DNA of 64,000 bases from Pseudofulvibacter geojedonensis (GCF_042675745.1 NZ_JBHTJM010000008.1:186001-250000); one strand, 5' to 3'. Shown: positions 51,210 through 61,048, counted from the stretch's first letter. The notes: a model not told the origin generated them from the sequence alone. Program-made: numbers and translations.

Positions 51210-52802
51210 ATGAAAAAAGTATTTAGAAGCATAGTATTCACCTTTTTATCTTTTACGTTTGTAACGTATGCTCAGGTAGGTATTGGCACAACAACTCCAG
51301 AGGCTAGCTCTCTTTTAGATATAGATGCTATGTCATCTGGAAATAATAAAGGAATTTTAATACCTAGAATACCCTTAACAGGTTCTACAGATACTACAAC
51401 TATAACATCACCGGCTAATTCGTTATTAATTTATAATACCAACAATATTAGCGATGTAACTGCAGGATTTTACTATTGGAATTCAACTACAGGTATTTGG
51501 ACCCGACTCTTGAACAGTCAAACGGCTGATTGGGCTAGGTTGGGTAACGCAGGAACCAATAGTGCAGTTAATTTTTTAGGAACCACAGATAATGTAGACA
51601 TGGTTTTTAAAACAAATAACAATGAAGTAATGCGTTTACAATCTGGAGGAGAAGTAGCTATAGGTACTACTTCAGTATCTGGGGATAATTTTGTAGAGGT
51701 AAGAACTTCTGTTGCAGATATTGATGGAATAAGTTCGTATGTTACAGGAACTGGCGGAATAGGAGTGTACGGATCGTCTCCAGATTATTTTGGAGTTTGG
51801 GGAGTGTCAACCACTAATAATGGAATATATGGAAGTTCTGTTAGTGATGAAGGAGTTAGAGGAGTAACTTCGGCAGATGAAGATGTGACAGGGTTTCTAA
51901 CTGCTGGGGTTTATGGCGGAAACAATAGCACTGGTGGCTCCTCTACAGGTATATTAGGAATAGCTAATGCAGCAACAGAAACCGTAGGAATTAGAGCCAT
52001 TGCAGGAGGTACAACTTCTTATCAAGACGCTAGTGTAAATTCAATAGGTTTAACAACAAATGCTCCTGAACTAGCAATTTATGCTTATTCAGAAAACACA
52101 ACGGGAGAGCGATATACAGGTCACTTTGTATCAGAGTTTGATAATAATGACTTAACTTATAACGAACCTAGGGCTCAATTGGCAGGATATAATCCAGATG
52201 GAGTAGGTCTTATTGGAAATGAAATGTATTATGGAGGGTATTTTTATTCAGGAGGTACAACATCTGGAGCCTATACATATGTAGGATCAAGAGAAAACAC
52301 AGGAACTATAATAGCACCTATTTGGGTAAATCATAAAGTTATAGGTAATGGAGTTGTAAGTACAATTGTTAGAGGAGAAAAAGAGGATGTAACTATGTTC
52401 GCGCCAGAGGCTCCAGAAGTATTATTTACAGATAGCGGCATAGGAACTTTAAAAAATGGTCAAGCTTATATACAGTTAGATCCAATATTAACTAAAAATA
52501 TTCATGTATCTAAAACCAATCCACTTAGGGTACTTATTCAACTTGAAGGTGAATGTAATGGAGTTTATGTAACAGATAAAACCGATAAAGGATTTCAAGT
52601 AAAAGAATTGAAGAAAGGTAAAAGTAATGTCAATTTTAGTTGGCATGTAATAGCTAATAGAAAAGATGAAATTAATAGTGATAATTCATTAACATCATAC
52701 CAAGATTTACGATTTCCTATAGCTCCTAAGAGATTGTCAAATCAATTAAAAAAACACAATAAGGTTAAAAAGAAGAAAGAGATGAGGAATGAGAGACAAT
52801 AA
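51210..52802 (+). CDS. Secreted 'VGIGTT' surface/tail-fibre-like protein
   Basis: 530 residues. A signal peptide (1-21, 'FVTYAQ') runs into 'VGIGTTTPEASSLLDIDAMSSGNNKGILIPR', the opening shared by many flavobacterial surface proteins with phage-tail-like beta-helical repeats. The middle holds Gly-rich repeats ('GIGVYGSSPDYFGVWGVSTTNNGIYGSS'). The C-terminal ~150 residues are a distinct beta domain ('FTDSGIGTLKNGQAYIQLDPILTKNIHVSKTNPLRV') with a Lys-rich end. A trimeric adhesin-like structure is plausible. There is no T9SS domain. Confidence 0.8.
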   Translation: MKKVFRSIVFTFLSFTFVTYAQVGIGTTTPEASSLLDIDAMSSGNNKGILIPRIPLTGSTDTTTITSPANSLLIYNTNNISDVTAGFYYWNSTTGIWTRLLNSQTADWARLGNAGTNSAVNFLGTTDNVDMVFKTNNNEVMRLQSGGEVAIGTTSVSGDNFVEVRTSVADIDGISSYVTGTGGIGVYGSSPDYFGVWGVSTTNNGIYGSSVSDEGVRGVTSADEDVTGFLTAGVYGGNNSTGGSSTGILGIANAATETVGIRAIAGGTTSYQDASVNSIGLTTNAPELAIYAYSENTTGERYTGHFVSEFDNNDLTYNEPRAQLAGYNPDGVGLIGNEMYYGGYFYSGGTTSGAYTYVGSRENTGTIIAPIWVNHKVIGNGVVSTIVRGEKEDVTMFAPEAPEVLFTDSGIGTLKNGQAYIQLDPILTKNIHVSKTNPLRVLIQLEGECNGVYVTDKTDKGFQVKELKKGKSNVNFSWHVIANRKDEINSDNSLTSYQDLRFPIAPKRLSNQLKKHNKVKKKKEMRNERQ

Positions 52803-53156
52803 TACAAATCCACCTGTCTAAAAAATCTTTTTAGAGAAATATTTATAGATAAAAATATAGTAAACTAGCCAACTCAGGTTCATTAATAGCTTAGTAATTG
52901 ATTGAAATTAGAAAGTGTAAATCTTAGTTTTCTGGAAAATGTAAACTAATTAAATTTGTTAAAAAATATTGTAATTCATCGAATTTAAGATAAAACTTAC
53001 CGTTTTGTATAATTTATTTCATAAATTAATGATTATAAATAAATTGTTCTAATGTTAATCAATTAAAAACCACGTAAAAATTTATGAAAAAAAAATGCCA
53101 AAAAAGTTAAGTACATCCCAATAAGACTGTAGTAGTGTTTTAATAAAAAAAAACCT
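52803..53156. other. 354-bp intergenic stretch
   Basis: No credible gene. A weak hairpin TCTAAAAA / TTTTTAGA near 52817-52835 may terminate the surface-protein gene. A TAAATTTG at 52951-52958 could be a -7 box for the gene at 53157, but the leader would be about 190 nt. The last 70 bp are A-rich. Confidence 0.5.
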
Positions 53157-53486
53157 ATGGAAAAGATTAAAACACAAGTAATTAAAGAAATTTTAAAGAA
53201 AAGAAATGATGTCAAAGAATTGTATTTATTAAAAGGTTATGATAAAGCAGTTGATGACATAATGCAGGTATTAAAAGAAGAATTAATAGAAGATAATTAT
53301 AACAAACCATCTTCGCTAGATTTAATAATTGATTTAGACTTAATTGAAGATAAAAATCGTAAATCTATAAGCAAAGAAAATGCAGTAAAGTTATTTTATT
53401 ACAAATTAGGATGGGATAGAGGAAGTAGTAGGATGGCAGATTCTAATTTTAATAATAATGAATTGTTGCTAAAGAAAATAGTTTAA
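53157..53486 (+). CDS. Hypothetical protein (109 aa)
   Basis: A charged, mostly helical, soluble protein ('VIKEILKKRNDVKELYLLKGYDKAVDDIMQVLKEELI', 'FYYKLGWDRGSSRMADSNF'). No signal peptide or known motif. It is a single-gene unit ending in a strong terminator. Function unknown. Confidence 0.65.
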   Translation: MEKIKTQVIKEILKKRNDVKELYLLKGYDKAVDDIMQVLKEELIEDNYNKPSSLDLIIDLDLIEDKNRKSISKENAVKLFYYKLGWDRGSSRMADSNFNNNELLLKKIV

Positions 53487-53506
53487 TAATTATAGATATA
53501 ATTATT

Positions 53507-53542
53507 AAAAAGGGCTACAATATATTATGTGTAGCCCTTTTT
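53507..53542. terminator. Bidirectional terminator
   Basis: A perfect 13-bp stem (AAAAAGGGCTACA / TGTAGCCCTTTTT) with a 10-nt loop. It serves the gene at 53157 and the convergent acpH-like gene, whose stop codon lies at the stem base (53541-53543). Confidence 0.88.
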
Positions 53543-54125
53543 AGTTATCAGATAAGTATTTTTTTGTAAAAATTATCAGGTCTTCAAAAAACAAGGTAAA
53601 CTCGTTTTCAAATTCATTGTAAAATTCTTTTAATTCTGTAACAGCTAGATTCATTCTAGAGTGATTATTGGTCCTTCTATTCATCCCCTCCAAAACTTTG
53701 GTAATACCATCTATACTTGCGTAAGAAAGCAACCAGTTATCTTGCATCATATACGGCATCATTTTTTTAACAGAAATAGGTAGTAATTCAAAATTATCTT
53801 CTAATAAATTGTAAAAATCATTTACGTAAATATGTAAAGGAATATCAGAATAATTCATCCAGTTTTTAGCTAAAAAATGATCATAAAGTATATCTACAAT
53901 AACACTTGCATAATGTCCATAAGCTTTATAGAGTCTACGTTTACTCTGTTTTACAATTTCATGTTTGTCGGTAAAAGTATCAATTTGCCGGTGTAACAAA
54001 ATTCCTTTCTGTATGTCTTTAGGGTAATTTAGATATTGCTTTCCACGAATACCGTCAGCAATAAAATTACCTATTTTTATTGCATTTTCTTCATTAGATA
54101 AATATATATGAGCTAGAAAATTCAC
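53541..54125 (-). CDS. Acyl carrier protein phosphodiesterase (AcpH-like)
   Basis: 194 residues. 'MNFLAHIYLSNEENAIKIGNFIADGIRG' and 'GILLHRQIDTFTDKHEIVKQSKRRL', with later 'HYASVIVDILYDHFLAKNW', match the AcpH family of HD-like metal hydrolases. AcpH removes the phosphopantetheine arm from acyl carrier protein. The His/Asp residues for metal binding are present. It diverges from glmM. Confidence 0.88.
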   Translation of the reverse strand: MNFLAHIYLSNEENAIKIGNFIADGIRGKQYLNYPKDIQKGILLHRQIDTFTDKHEIVKQSKRRLYKAYGHYASVIVDILYDHFLAKNWMNYSDIPLHIYVNDFYNLLEDNFELLPISVKKMMPYMMQDNWLLSYASIDGITKVLEGMNRRTNNHSRMNLAVTELKEFYNEFENEFTLFFEDLIIFTKKYLSDN

Positions 54126-54195
54126 GAGTTAAAAGTACAACATAATTGTTAATATAAATTTGATATATCAATCATTTTATAGCAAGTGATTCCCT

Positions 54196-54203
54196 TATAT
54201 TTG
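54196..54203 (+). promoter_or_regulatory. -7 box for glmM
   Basis: TATATTTG, exact consensus, 17 bp before the glmM ATG. Confidence 0.7.
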
Positions 54204-54220
54204 TAATAAATCAAAAAAGA

Positions 54221-55609
54221 ATGACATTAATAAAATCAATATCAGGAATAAGAGGTACTATAGGAGGGAAAGTAGGTGAAAATTTAACACCTATTGATGC
54301 AGTTAAGTTTGCTGCAGCTTATGGTACTTGGTTAAAGAATGATAGAAACAAAGATACATATAGAGTAGTGGTAGGGCGTGACGCACGTTTATCGGGTAAT
54401 ATGATTCAAGAATTGGTTATGAATACCTTAATAGGCTTAGGTATTCATGTAATTGATTTAGGTCTATCTACCACACCAACAGTAGAAGTTGCTGTACCGT
54501 TAGAGCATGCAGATGGAGGTATAATTTTGACAGCCTCTCACAATCCAAAACAATGGAATGCTTTAAAATTATTAAATAGTAAAGGAGAATTTTTAAATGG
54601 TGCCGAAGGAGCTAAAATATTAGAAATAGCTGAGAGCGATTCCTTTAATTTTGCCGAAGTTGACGATTTAGGAAAGCGTACAATAAATGATGCTTATATT
54701 GATATTCATGTAGATGAGGTGTTAGATTTAGAACTAGTTGATGCAGACAAAGTAAAAGCAGCAGGTTTTAAAGTTGTAGTAGATGGGGTTAATTCTACAG
54801 GAGGAATTGCTATACCAATGTTATTAGAAAGAATGGGAGTACATGTAGTTAAATTATATTGTGAGCCTACCGGACATTTTCCTCATAATCCAGAACCCTT
54901 AAAAGAACATTTAACTGATTTATCTGAATTAGTGGTTAAAGAAAATGCCGATTTAGGAATTGTAGTAGATCCAGATGTAGATAGATTAGCTTTTATGTGT
55001 AACGATGGTGAAATGTTTGGAGAAGAATACACCTTAGTAGCTTGTGCAGATTATGTGTTGAGTAAAAAAGGAGGGAATACAGTTTCAAACATGTCTTCAT
55101 CTCGTGCTTTACGAGATGTAACCGAAAAGCATGGAGGTACATATGAAGCTTCTGCAGTAGGAGAGGTGAATGTAGTAGAGTTAATGAAGAAGAACGAGGC
55201 TATAATTGGAGGAGAAGGAAATGGGGGAATTATTTATCCGGCAAGTCATTATGGTAGAGATTCTTTAGTTGGGGTGGCTTTATTTTTAACACATTTAGCA
55301 GAACAAAAGGTGTCAACCAGAGAGTTAAGAGATTCGTATCCTAGTTACTTTATGAGTAAAAATAAGATACAATTAACTCCACAGTTAGATGTAGATGGTA
55401 TTTTAAAAGCTATGGAAGAAAAGTATGCAAGTGAAGATATTACTACCGTAGATGGAGTAAAGATCGATTTTGCAGAAAATTGGGTACATTTACGTAAATC
55501 TAATACCGAACCAATTATTAGAATTTATACAGAAGCTAAGTCACAGGATTTAGCAGATGAGTTGGCTCAAAAAATAATGAACGAAATAAAAGAAATAGCT
55601 AATATATAG
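54221..55609 (+). CDS. glmM: Phosphoglucosamine mutase (alpha-D-phosphohexomutase family)
   Basis: 462 residues. The phosphoserine is Ser106 in 'TASHNPKQWNALKLL'; the Mg loop is 'DPDVDRLAFMCNDG' and the sugar loop 'GGEGNGGIIYP'. The C-terminal phosphate loop is 'LRKSNTEPIIRIYTEA'. It makes glucosamine-1-phosphate for peptidoglycan and LPS. Phosphomannomutase activity is a possible alternative, as family members are hard to separate. Confidence 0.92.
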   Translation: MTLIKSISGIRGTIGGKVGENLTPIDAVKFAAAYGTWLKNDRNKDTYRVVVGRDARLSGNMIQELVMNTLIGLGIHVIDLGLSTTPTVEVAVPLEHADGGIILTASHNPKQWNALKLLNSKGEFLNGAEGAKILEIAESDSFNFAEVDDLGKRTINDAYIDIHVDEVLDLELVDADKVKAAGFKVVVDGVNSTGGIAIPMLLERMGVHVVKLYCEPTGHFPHNPEPLKEHLTDLSELVVKENADLGIVVDPDVDRLAFMCNDGEMFGEEYTLVACADYVLSKKGGNTVSNMSSSRALRDVTEKHGGTYEASAVGEVNVVELMKKNEAIIGGEGNGGIIYPASHYGRDSLVGVALFLTHLAEQKVSTRELRDSYPSYFMSKNKIQLTPQLDVDGILKAMEEKYASEDITTVDGVKIDFAENWVHLRKSNTEPIIRIYTEAKSQDLADELAQKIMNEIKEIANI

Positions 55610-55666
55610 CTGTAAGTAATTGTAGAAATTACGTCTTAATTTAGTAACCAATTAATATTTATAACA

Positions 55667-56503
55667 ATGAAAAAAATACTTTTAGTTGCATTAGCTTTTG
55701 CAACAGTACAATTTTCTTCTGCTCAGGTAGAAACACCACAACCAAGTCCAGCTTCTAAAATGGAGCAAAAAGTAGGTTTAACAGATGTTACAGTAAATTA
55801 TTCTAGACCTGGAGTAAAAGGAAGAACAATTTTTGGAGATTTAGTTCCTTACGGTAAAGTTTGGAGAACTGGAGCCAACAAAAACACAACCATATCATTT
55901 TCTGATGATGTAATGATAGGAGGAAAAGAATTAAAGGCAGGAGAGTATGCTTTGTTTACAAAGCCGAATGCAGGTTCATGGGATATTTATTTTTACACAG
56001 ACACTAACAACTGGGGAGCACCTAGAAAATGGGATGATGCTAAAGTGGCTTTAACAACTACTGCTAAAGTAGAGAAGTTACCGTTTAATGTAGAAACTTT
56101 CATGATTTTAATAACTAATATTAAAACAAATGGAGCTTCTTTAGAGTTTGTATGGGAAAATGTAATGGTAGAAGTACCATTTACGGTACCAACAGATAAA
56201 AAAGCTGTTGCTAATATAGAAAAGGTAATGGCTGGTCCTTCTGCCAACGACTACTTTGATTCGGCTACTTTTTATTATGATAATGGAAAAGACATTAACA
56301 AAGCTAAAATGTGGATAGAGAAAGCGGTTGAATTATCAGATAAACCAAGATTCTGGTATATACATACTCAGGCATTAATTTACAAAAAAGCTGGAGATAA
56401 GAAAGCAGCTAAAAAAGCAGCAGAGCGCTCATTAGCATTAGCTAAAGAAGCTAAGTACGATGCTTATATTAAGAAAAACGAAGACTTATTAAAGACTTTA
56501 TAA
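55667..56503 (+). CDS. DUF2911 exported protein
   Basis: 278 residues with a signal peptide (1-19, 'FSSAQ'). The DUF2911 domain (~25-170) is clear: 'SPASKMEQKVGLTDVTVNYSRPGVKGRTIFG', 'PYGKVWRTGANKNTTISFSDDV', 'LKAGEYALFTKP'. A TPR-like tail (~190-278) follows. It is abundant in Bacteroidota, and its function is not described. It is followed by a strong terminator. Confidence 0.9.
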   Translation: MKKILLVALAFATVQFSSAQVETPQPSPASKMEQKVGLTDVTVNYSRPGVKGRTIFGDLVPYGKVWRTGANKNTTISFSDDVMIGGKELKAGEYALFTKPNAGSWDIYFYTDTNNWGAPRKWDDAKVALTTTAKVEKLPFNVETFMILITNIKTNGASLEFVWENVMVEVPFTVPTDKKAVANIEKVMAGPSANDYFDSATFYYDNGKDINKAKMWIEKAVELSDKPRFWYIHTQALIYKKAGDKKAAKKAAERSLALAKEAKYDAYIKKNEDLLKTL

Positions 56504-56525
56504 TCCTTGAATATTCTTTAAAAGA

Positions 56526-56558
56526 AAAGCCTCCTAAATTTAGGAGGCTTTTTTTGTT
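56526..56558 (+). terminator. Intrinsic terminator after the DUF2911 gene
   Basis: 14-bp arms AAAAGCCTCCTAAA / TTTAGGAGGCTTTT, closed by its own palindromic centre, then more Ts. The A-run on its left side lets it also serve the convergent symporter gene. Confidence 0.88.
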
Positions 56559-56559
56559 T

Positions 56560-58245
56560 TTAAGAACCTATATCAGATATAGAGCCTGTAGATATATTTT
56601 CTTTATAGAAACTCTGTATAATTATAGCAATAAAAATTACTATTACACAACCAATTAAGTTTAACCATAAGTAAGGCAAAGAAATAGTTCCATTGTCATC
56701 TAATAGGTATAACCCAATAACGATTACTTGAGTAATAATAGCAGCAATAAAAACAGCTTTAGATTTTACAAACTTAAAGAAAAAGGCTAGCAAGAAGATA
56801 CCTAGAATATTACCATAGAATATAGAACCTATAATATTTACCAGCTGTATTAAGTTTTCAACCAGCGTACCAAAGCAAGCAAATAGAATAGCAATAACTC
56901 CCCAAGCAAACGTAAACCACTTGGTAGCTTTTACATAATGAGTATCGGTCTTTTTGTTTTTTTGGTTTCTTTTGTATAAATCTATAGTAGTAGTGGTAGC
57001 TAAAGCATTTAATTCACTAGCAGTACTAGACATTGCAGCACTTAAAATAACAGCTAATAATAAACCTATTAATCCAACAGGTAATTTGGTTAGAATAAAG
57101 TGTAAAAAGACATAATCTTTATCGTTAGCCTCAGCAGTTATGTTTGCTTTTTTAATTAGTTCTTTAGCTTCCAGTCTATAAGCCTTATCTAAATCGTTTA
57201 ATTCTTTTCTTTTATTAATGTCACTGGTATTTAATGCTAAAATTTGTTGCTGATTGGCTTGATGCTTTTGTTCTAATATCTGATACTCATTAGCATATTG
57301 AGTCGCACTAATTTGTTCTTTTACTTCTGGATTAAAATGAATAGGTGAGGTACTAAATTGGTAGAATACAAATACCATTACACCAACTAATAAAATAAAG
57401 AATTGCATAGGCACTTTTAATAGCCCGTTAAATAACAGTCCTAATTGACTTTCTTTTATGGATTTACCAGATAAATATCGCTGAACCTGACTCTGATCGG
57501 TTCCAAAATATGATAATGCTAAGAAACTTCCTCCAATAATCCCACTCCAAAAAGTATATCTGTTTTCTAAATTAAAAGAAAAATCTAATACTTTCATTTT
57601 ATCATTTATAGCAGCTATATCTATGGCTTCAGAAAAACCAACTCCTTCTGGTAAGTAATCTAATATCATGAAAAAGGCAATAAACATACCTGTCATGATT
57701 ACAAACATTTGTTGTTTCTGAGTAACACTTACGGCTGTAGTTCCTCCAGAAACGGTATAGATAATTACTAGGGTTCCAATAATTAAATTAAGGAGTTTTA
57801 AATCCCAACCTAATATAGTAGAAAGGACTATAGCAGGGGCAAAAATGGTAATACCTGCAGCTAAGCCTCTTTGCACTAAAAACAGAACTGCAGCTAAGGT
57901 TCGTGTTTTTAAATCGAAACGTTGTTCTAAATATTCGTAAGCGGTGTAAACATTTAGTTTATGGTAAATAGGAATAAATACCATACATATAATGACCATG
58001 GCTATAGGTAAACCAAAGTAAAATTGAACAAAGCCCATCCCGCTATGAAAAGCTTGCCCTGGAGTAGACAAAAAAGTAATAGCACTCGCCTGAGTTGCCA
58101 TTACAGACAGACCAATAGTCCACCATTTACTATCTCCACCTTTAATAAATTCTTTTACAGTTTTTCTTCCGCGTGTTTTCCAAGAGCCATAGCCTACAAT
58201 AAAAGCAATAGTGCTTAATAAAATAACCCAATCTAATGTTTGCAT
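56560..58245 (-). CDS. Sodium:solute symporter (SSS family)
   Basis: 561 residues with about 13 membrane helices. SSS-family landmarks: 'WWTIGLSVMATQASAITFLSTPGQAF', 'LEQRFDLKTRTLAAVLFLVQ', 'YTVSGGTTAVSVTQKQQMFVIM' and 'ILSAAMSSTASELNALATTTTIDLY'. A hydrophilic, probably coiled insertion of ~80 residues at about 290-370 ('EYQILEQKHQANQQQILALN') is longer than usual. The substrate cannot be told. It follows the small membrane gene and the PIG-L gene, so a sugar or sugar amide is a fair guess. Confidence 0.9.
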   Translation of the reverse strand: MQTLDWVILLSTIAFIVGYGSWKTRGRKTVKEFIKGGDSKWWTIGLSVMATQASAITFLSTPGQAFHSGMGFVQFYFGLPIAMVIICMVFIPIYHKLNVYTAYEYLEQRFDLKTRTLAAVLFLVQRGLAAGITIFAPAIVLSTILGWDLKLLNLIIGTLVIIYTVSGGTTAVSVTQKQQMFVIMTGMFIAFFMILDYLPEGVGFSEAIDIAAINDKMKVLDFSFNLENRYTFWSGIIGGSFLALSYFGTDQSQVQRYLSGKSIKESQLGLLFNGLLKVPMQFFILLVGVMVFVFYQFSTSPIHFNPEVKEQISATQYANEYQILEQKHQANQQQILALNTSDINKRKELNDLDKAYRLEAKELIKKANITAEANDKDYVFLHFILTKLPVGLIGLLLAVILSAAMSSTASELNALATTTTIDLYKRNQKNKKTDTHYVKATKWFTFAWGVIAILFACFGTLVENLIQLVNIIGSIFYGNILGIFLLAFFFKFVKSKAVFIAAIITQVIVIGLYLLDDNGTISLPYLWLNLIGCVIVIFIAIIIQSFYKENISTGSISDIGS

Positions 58246-58246
58246 A

Positions 58247-58354
58247 TTAATTGTATAATGAGGTTATTAAATAAAACAATAGAATGTAAATGGCATTAGC
58301 AACGAGTACTAAAGTGTACATTTTTTTCCATTTGTATTGAGTCTTATTTTCCAT
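58247..58354 (-). CDS. 35-residue membrane protein between symporter and PIG-L genes
   Basis: The start overlaps the end of the PIG-L gene by 11 bp, and the stop lies one base before the symporter ATG. The protein has a basic head 'TQYKWKKMYTLV' and one membrane helix 'LVLVANAIYILLFYLITSLY'. The packing between two genes and the clean helix make it a believable small subunit of the transporter. Confidence 0.7.
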   Translation of the reverse strand: MENKTQYKWKKMYTLVLVANAIYILLFYLITSLYN

Positions 58355-60839
58355 TTTTTCCTAGTGATAAGATATTAGCAAATAATCGGTATGCACCTGG
58401 TACTCCAGCAGGAAACTCTCTAAAGAAACTTAATCCTGTATATATATAATTCCCTTTTCCGTATTTAGCAATTAATAAACTACCATCTTTTTTAGACTCC
58501 CCTTTATCGTGCATACTCAATATAGGAGTGAATTCTTTTGCCCATTTATTAGGGAAATACAATCCACGTTCTTGTACCCAACCTTCAAAATCTTTTTGAG
58601 TGATTTTATTAGGATAGTTTAAAACTTCATGGTCTTTTGCTAGAAAAGTAACAGGCGCATATTCATCGGTAACACGATCTCTAGATAAGGTAATATCGTA
58701 AGGAGCTAATTTATCAGTTTTTAATCGATGACGAGTATTGTATTGAACCACCATATTCCCTCCGTTTTTTACGTAATCGAACAGGATGTCTTGTTTATGA
58801 GTTAAGTTCTCTAAAACATTATAAGCTCTAATACCTACAACTATAGCATCGTATTTTTCTAATTGAGATGTATTATTAATGTTATCAGGAATTAGTTCTT
58901 CTACTTCATAATCAATATGTTCTAAACTTTCTACAGTAACATCTCCAGAGCCTTTTATATAGCCAATTAACTTACCTTTTGTTGTAATATCTAATTTTAC
59001 CACTTTAGCTTTACTGTCTAGTAACACCGCTTGCTTAGGTATGTGATCGTAATCTATATAAACTAATTCTTTGTTGTAACTAGTGTTTTGATAAGTAAAT
59101 ACAGATTCAATAGCTCCTTCAGATTGAGTTTTACTAGGTGTAACCATAAAGTCAACAGTTTTGCTCATTCCTTTATTGGCAATTGTTAAATCAGCTCTTT
59201 CAGGTAGAGCACTCCAGCCTTCAGGAACTTTTAATTGTAATACGCCACTAATATTCTCTTTGTTAGCAAGAACTTCTACGCTAACTTTTTTAGCTTCGTT
59301 GTTATTAAAAATATATACATCTTCTTTTATAGATGAGGTTACTTCTGGTAAGACGTAAAACGGTTCGTAAATTTCTCCTTTTGCAGGGTCTGTATACTTA
59401 TAAATAATATCTTTTTGAATGCTGATAGGAGTATCTAAAATGTTTAAGTTGAAGGTAGCTTTGGTAATTTTGTTTGTTTCTGGTAAGCCAATGTTTTTTA
59501 TATTACTGACATGGTACATTCCTAATGTTCCTTCTTTATTAAGCCAATATGGTCCATTGGTATTAGCTGTTTTTGAAAGTTGATAGCTAACATCAATAGT
59601 GTTTTTTTTATTGAATTCTAAGGATAAACCTTGCTCAAAAGCTTGATCTAAAACATCTATTGAATTAAGCGTAATTTTGTTATTACTCCTATTAATAGCT
59701 TCAATTTTTAAATCATTTTTAGAACCCGGGTTGGTTATAGAAGAACTAGCAACAGCTTCTAAATACAATCCAGCACATTGTTCTATTATAAAAGAGATTT
59801 CTTTTGTTTTTTGAGTTTTCCAATGGTCATTGTTTAATTGCTGAATTAATTGATAGGCTTTTATTAATTCTGGTAAATGAATACTTGGTTTATTAAAATT
59901 AAAATTGTTCTCAACCTTATTAAGGATATCTCCAATAGCTTTACCACCTTTAACTCTAGACCAACTCGTGTTAATACCTTCAAATAAGTCATTGTTTTTT
60001 GGGTAATCTCCTTTCAGTAATTCTAAATATTCTAATTGTTCTCCTCTAGTTCCACTACTACCAAAACCTTGGCACTTATGCTGACTCCTACTAAGAGCAG
60101 CTATTTCGGTGTTAGATAATCCTTTAGAAGGGTAATAAACACCTATATCTGCAGTTACCATATTTGATTTGTCAGCTTTTTCAAATTTTTCTTTACTACC
60201 ATAAAACCACCAAGATGTATTAAAGAAAATACGTTTGGGTTGCCATGTGCCTAATTCATTAGCTTGGTTAGGATAAACTGATGATTTCTTAGCCAAATCA
60301 AAAGCTTCTACACCTAACATAGCTGAGGTAGTATGGTGACCATGAGTTGTACCAGGACTTCTGTGGTCAAACCTATTTACTATTATATCTGGCTTAAATT
60401 GTCTAATAACTCTAATAACATCGCTTAAAACTTCTTCTTCGTTCCAAATAGCTAAAGTTTCATCTGGATGTTTAGAGTAACCAAAATCATTAGCTCTGGT
60501 AAAAAATTGTTCTCCACCATCTATATTTCTAGCAGCTAATAATTCTTGAGTTCGTAATACACCTAGTTTTTCTCTTAGTTCTGGTCCTATTAAATTTTGC
60601 CCACCATCACCTCTGGTTAAAGATAAGTATGCAGTTCTTGCATGTAGGTGATTGGATAGATAAGATATTAGCCTTGTATTTTCATCGTCTGGGTGTGCGG
60701 CTAAATACAAAACGGAACCTAAGAAGTTTAACTTTTTAATTTCGTTATGTATTTCTGAAGGATTAAGCTTTTTAGGTGCTTGTGCCCAAGATAATGAGGT
60801 TAATAAAATAAATAGGGCAGTGGTATAGTTTTTAAACAT
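58344..60839 (-). CDS. PIG-L family deacetylase, large secreted form
   Basis: 831 residues with a signal peptide (1-20, 'LTSLSWAQ'). The N-terminal PIG-L domain (~35-290) carries the zinc motif 'HPDDE' (49-53) and the third ligand in 'SPGTTHGHHTTSAM'. The long C-terminus (~380-831) is beta-rich and ends in a glutamine-amidotransferase-like region ('KYDAIVVGIRAYNVLENL', 'GNMVVQYNTRHRL'). PIG-L enzymes remove acetyl groups from N-acetyl sugars. With the symporter downstream, a pathway for amino-sugar glycans is suggested. Confidence 0.9.
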   Translation of the reverse strand: MFKNYTTALFILLTSLSWAQAPKKLNPSEIHNEIKKLNFLGSVLYLAAHPDDENTRLISYLSNHLHARTAYLSLTRGDGGQNLIGPELREKLGVLRTQELLAARNIDGGEQFFTRANDFGYSKHPDETLAIWNEEEVLSDVIRVIRQFKPDIIVNRFDHRSPGTTHGHHTTSAMLGVEAFDLAKKSSVYPNQANELGTWQPKRIFFNTSWWFYGSKEKFEKADKSNMVTADIGVYYPSKGLSNTEIAALSRSQHKCQGFGSSGTRGEQLEYLELLKGDYPKNNDLFEGINTSWSRVKGGKAIGDILNKVENNFNFNKPSIHLPELIKAYQLIQQLNNDHWKTQKTKEISFIIEQCAGLYLEAVASSSITNPGSKNDLKIEAINRSNNKITLNSIDVLDQAFEQGLSLEFNKKNTIDVSYQLSKTANTNGPYWLNKEGTLGMYHVSNIKNIGLPETNKITKATFNLNILDTPISIQKDIIYKYTDPAKGEIYEPFYVLPEVTSSIKEDVYIFNNNEAKKVSVEVLANKENISGVLQLKVPEGWSALPERADLTIANKGMSKTVDFMVTPSKTQSEGAIESVFTYQNTSYNKELVYIDYDHIPKQAVLLDSKAKVVKLDITTKGKLIGYIKGSGDVTVESLEHIDYEVEELIPDNINNTSQLEKYDAIVVGIRAYNVLENLTHKQDILFDYVKNGGNMVVQYNTRHRLKTDKLAPYDITLSRDRVTDEYAPVTFLAKDHEVLNYPNKITQKDFEGWVQERGLYFPNKWAKEFTPILSMHDKGESKKDGSLLIAKYGKGNYIYTGLSFFREFPAGVPGAYRLFANILSLGKNGK

Positions 60840-60865
60840 GGAATTAAGTTTGTGACTTAGTTGCT

Positions 60866-60873
60866 CAAATATA
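60866..60873 (-). promoter_or_regulatory. -7 box for the PIG-L/symporter operon
   Basis: Minus-strand TATATTTG, exact consensus, 26 bp before the ATG at 60839. Confidence 0.65.
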
Positions 60874-60980
60874 TTAAAACTAACAGTTTTTTTAAGTTAA
60901 AATTCTAGTTATAAGCATCACTAAAAAAGGTTAATTATCAAAATAACCGTTTATTGTGACAACAAGGAAAAATTATTACA

Positions 60981-61007
60981 CAACATAAAATGAATAGTTG
61001 ACAACAT
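60981..61007 (+). promoter_or_regulatory. Paired CAACAT boxes, small RNA copy 1
   Basis: CAACAT at 60981-60986 and again at 61002-61007, a 21-bp spacing (two helical turns), with the second box 33 bp before the -7 box. The same two boxes, at the same spacing, precede copy 2. Confidence 0.6.
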
Positions 61008-61034
61008 TCATTTTATTTATCTAATAAACCCATA

Positions 61035-61042
61035 TATATTTG
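61035..61042 (+). promoter_or_regulatory. -7 box of small RNA copy 1
   Basis: TATATTTG, exact consensus; the start site is predicted near 61049. Confidence 0.6.
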
Positions 61043-61048
61043 AGGTAT

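Noticed and set aside
52951..52958. TAAATTTG as a promoter of the gene at 53157
   Set aside because: It matches the -7 consensus, but the leader would be nearly 200 nt and such strings are frequent in AT-rich DNA, so it is only mentioned in the gap entry.
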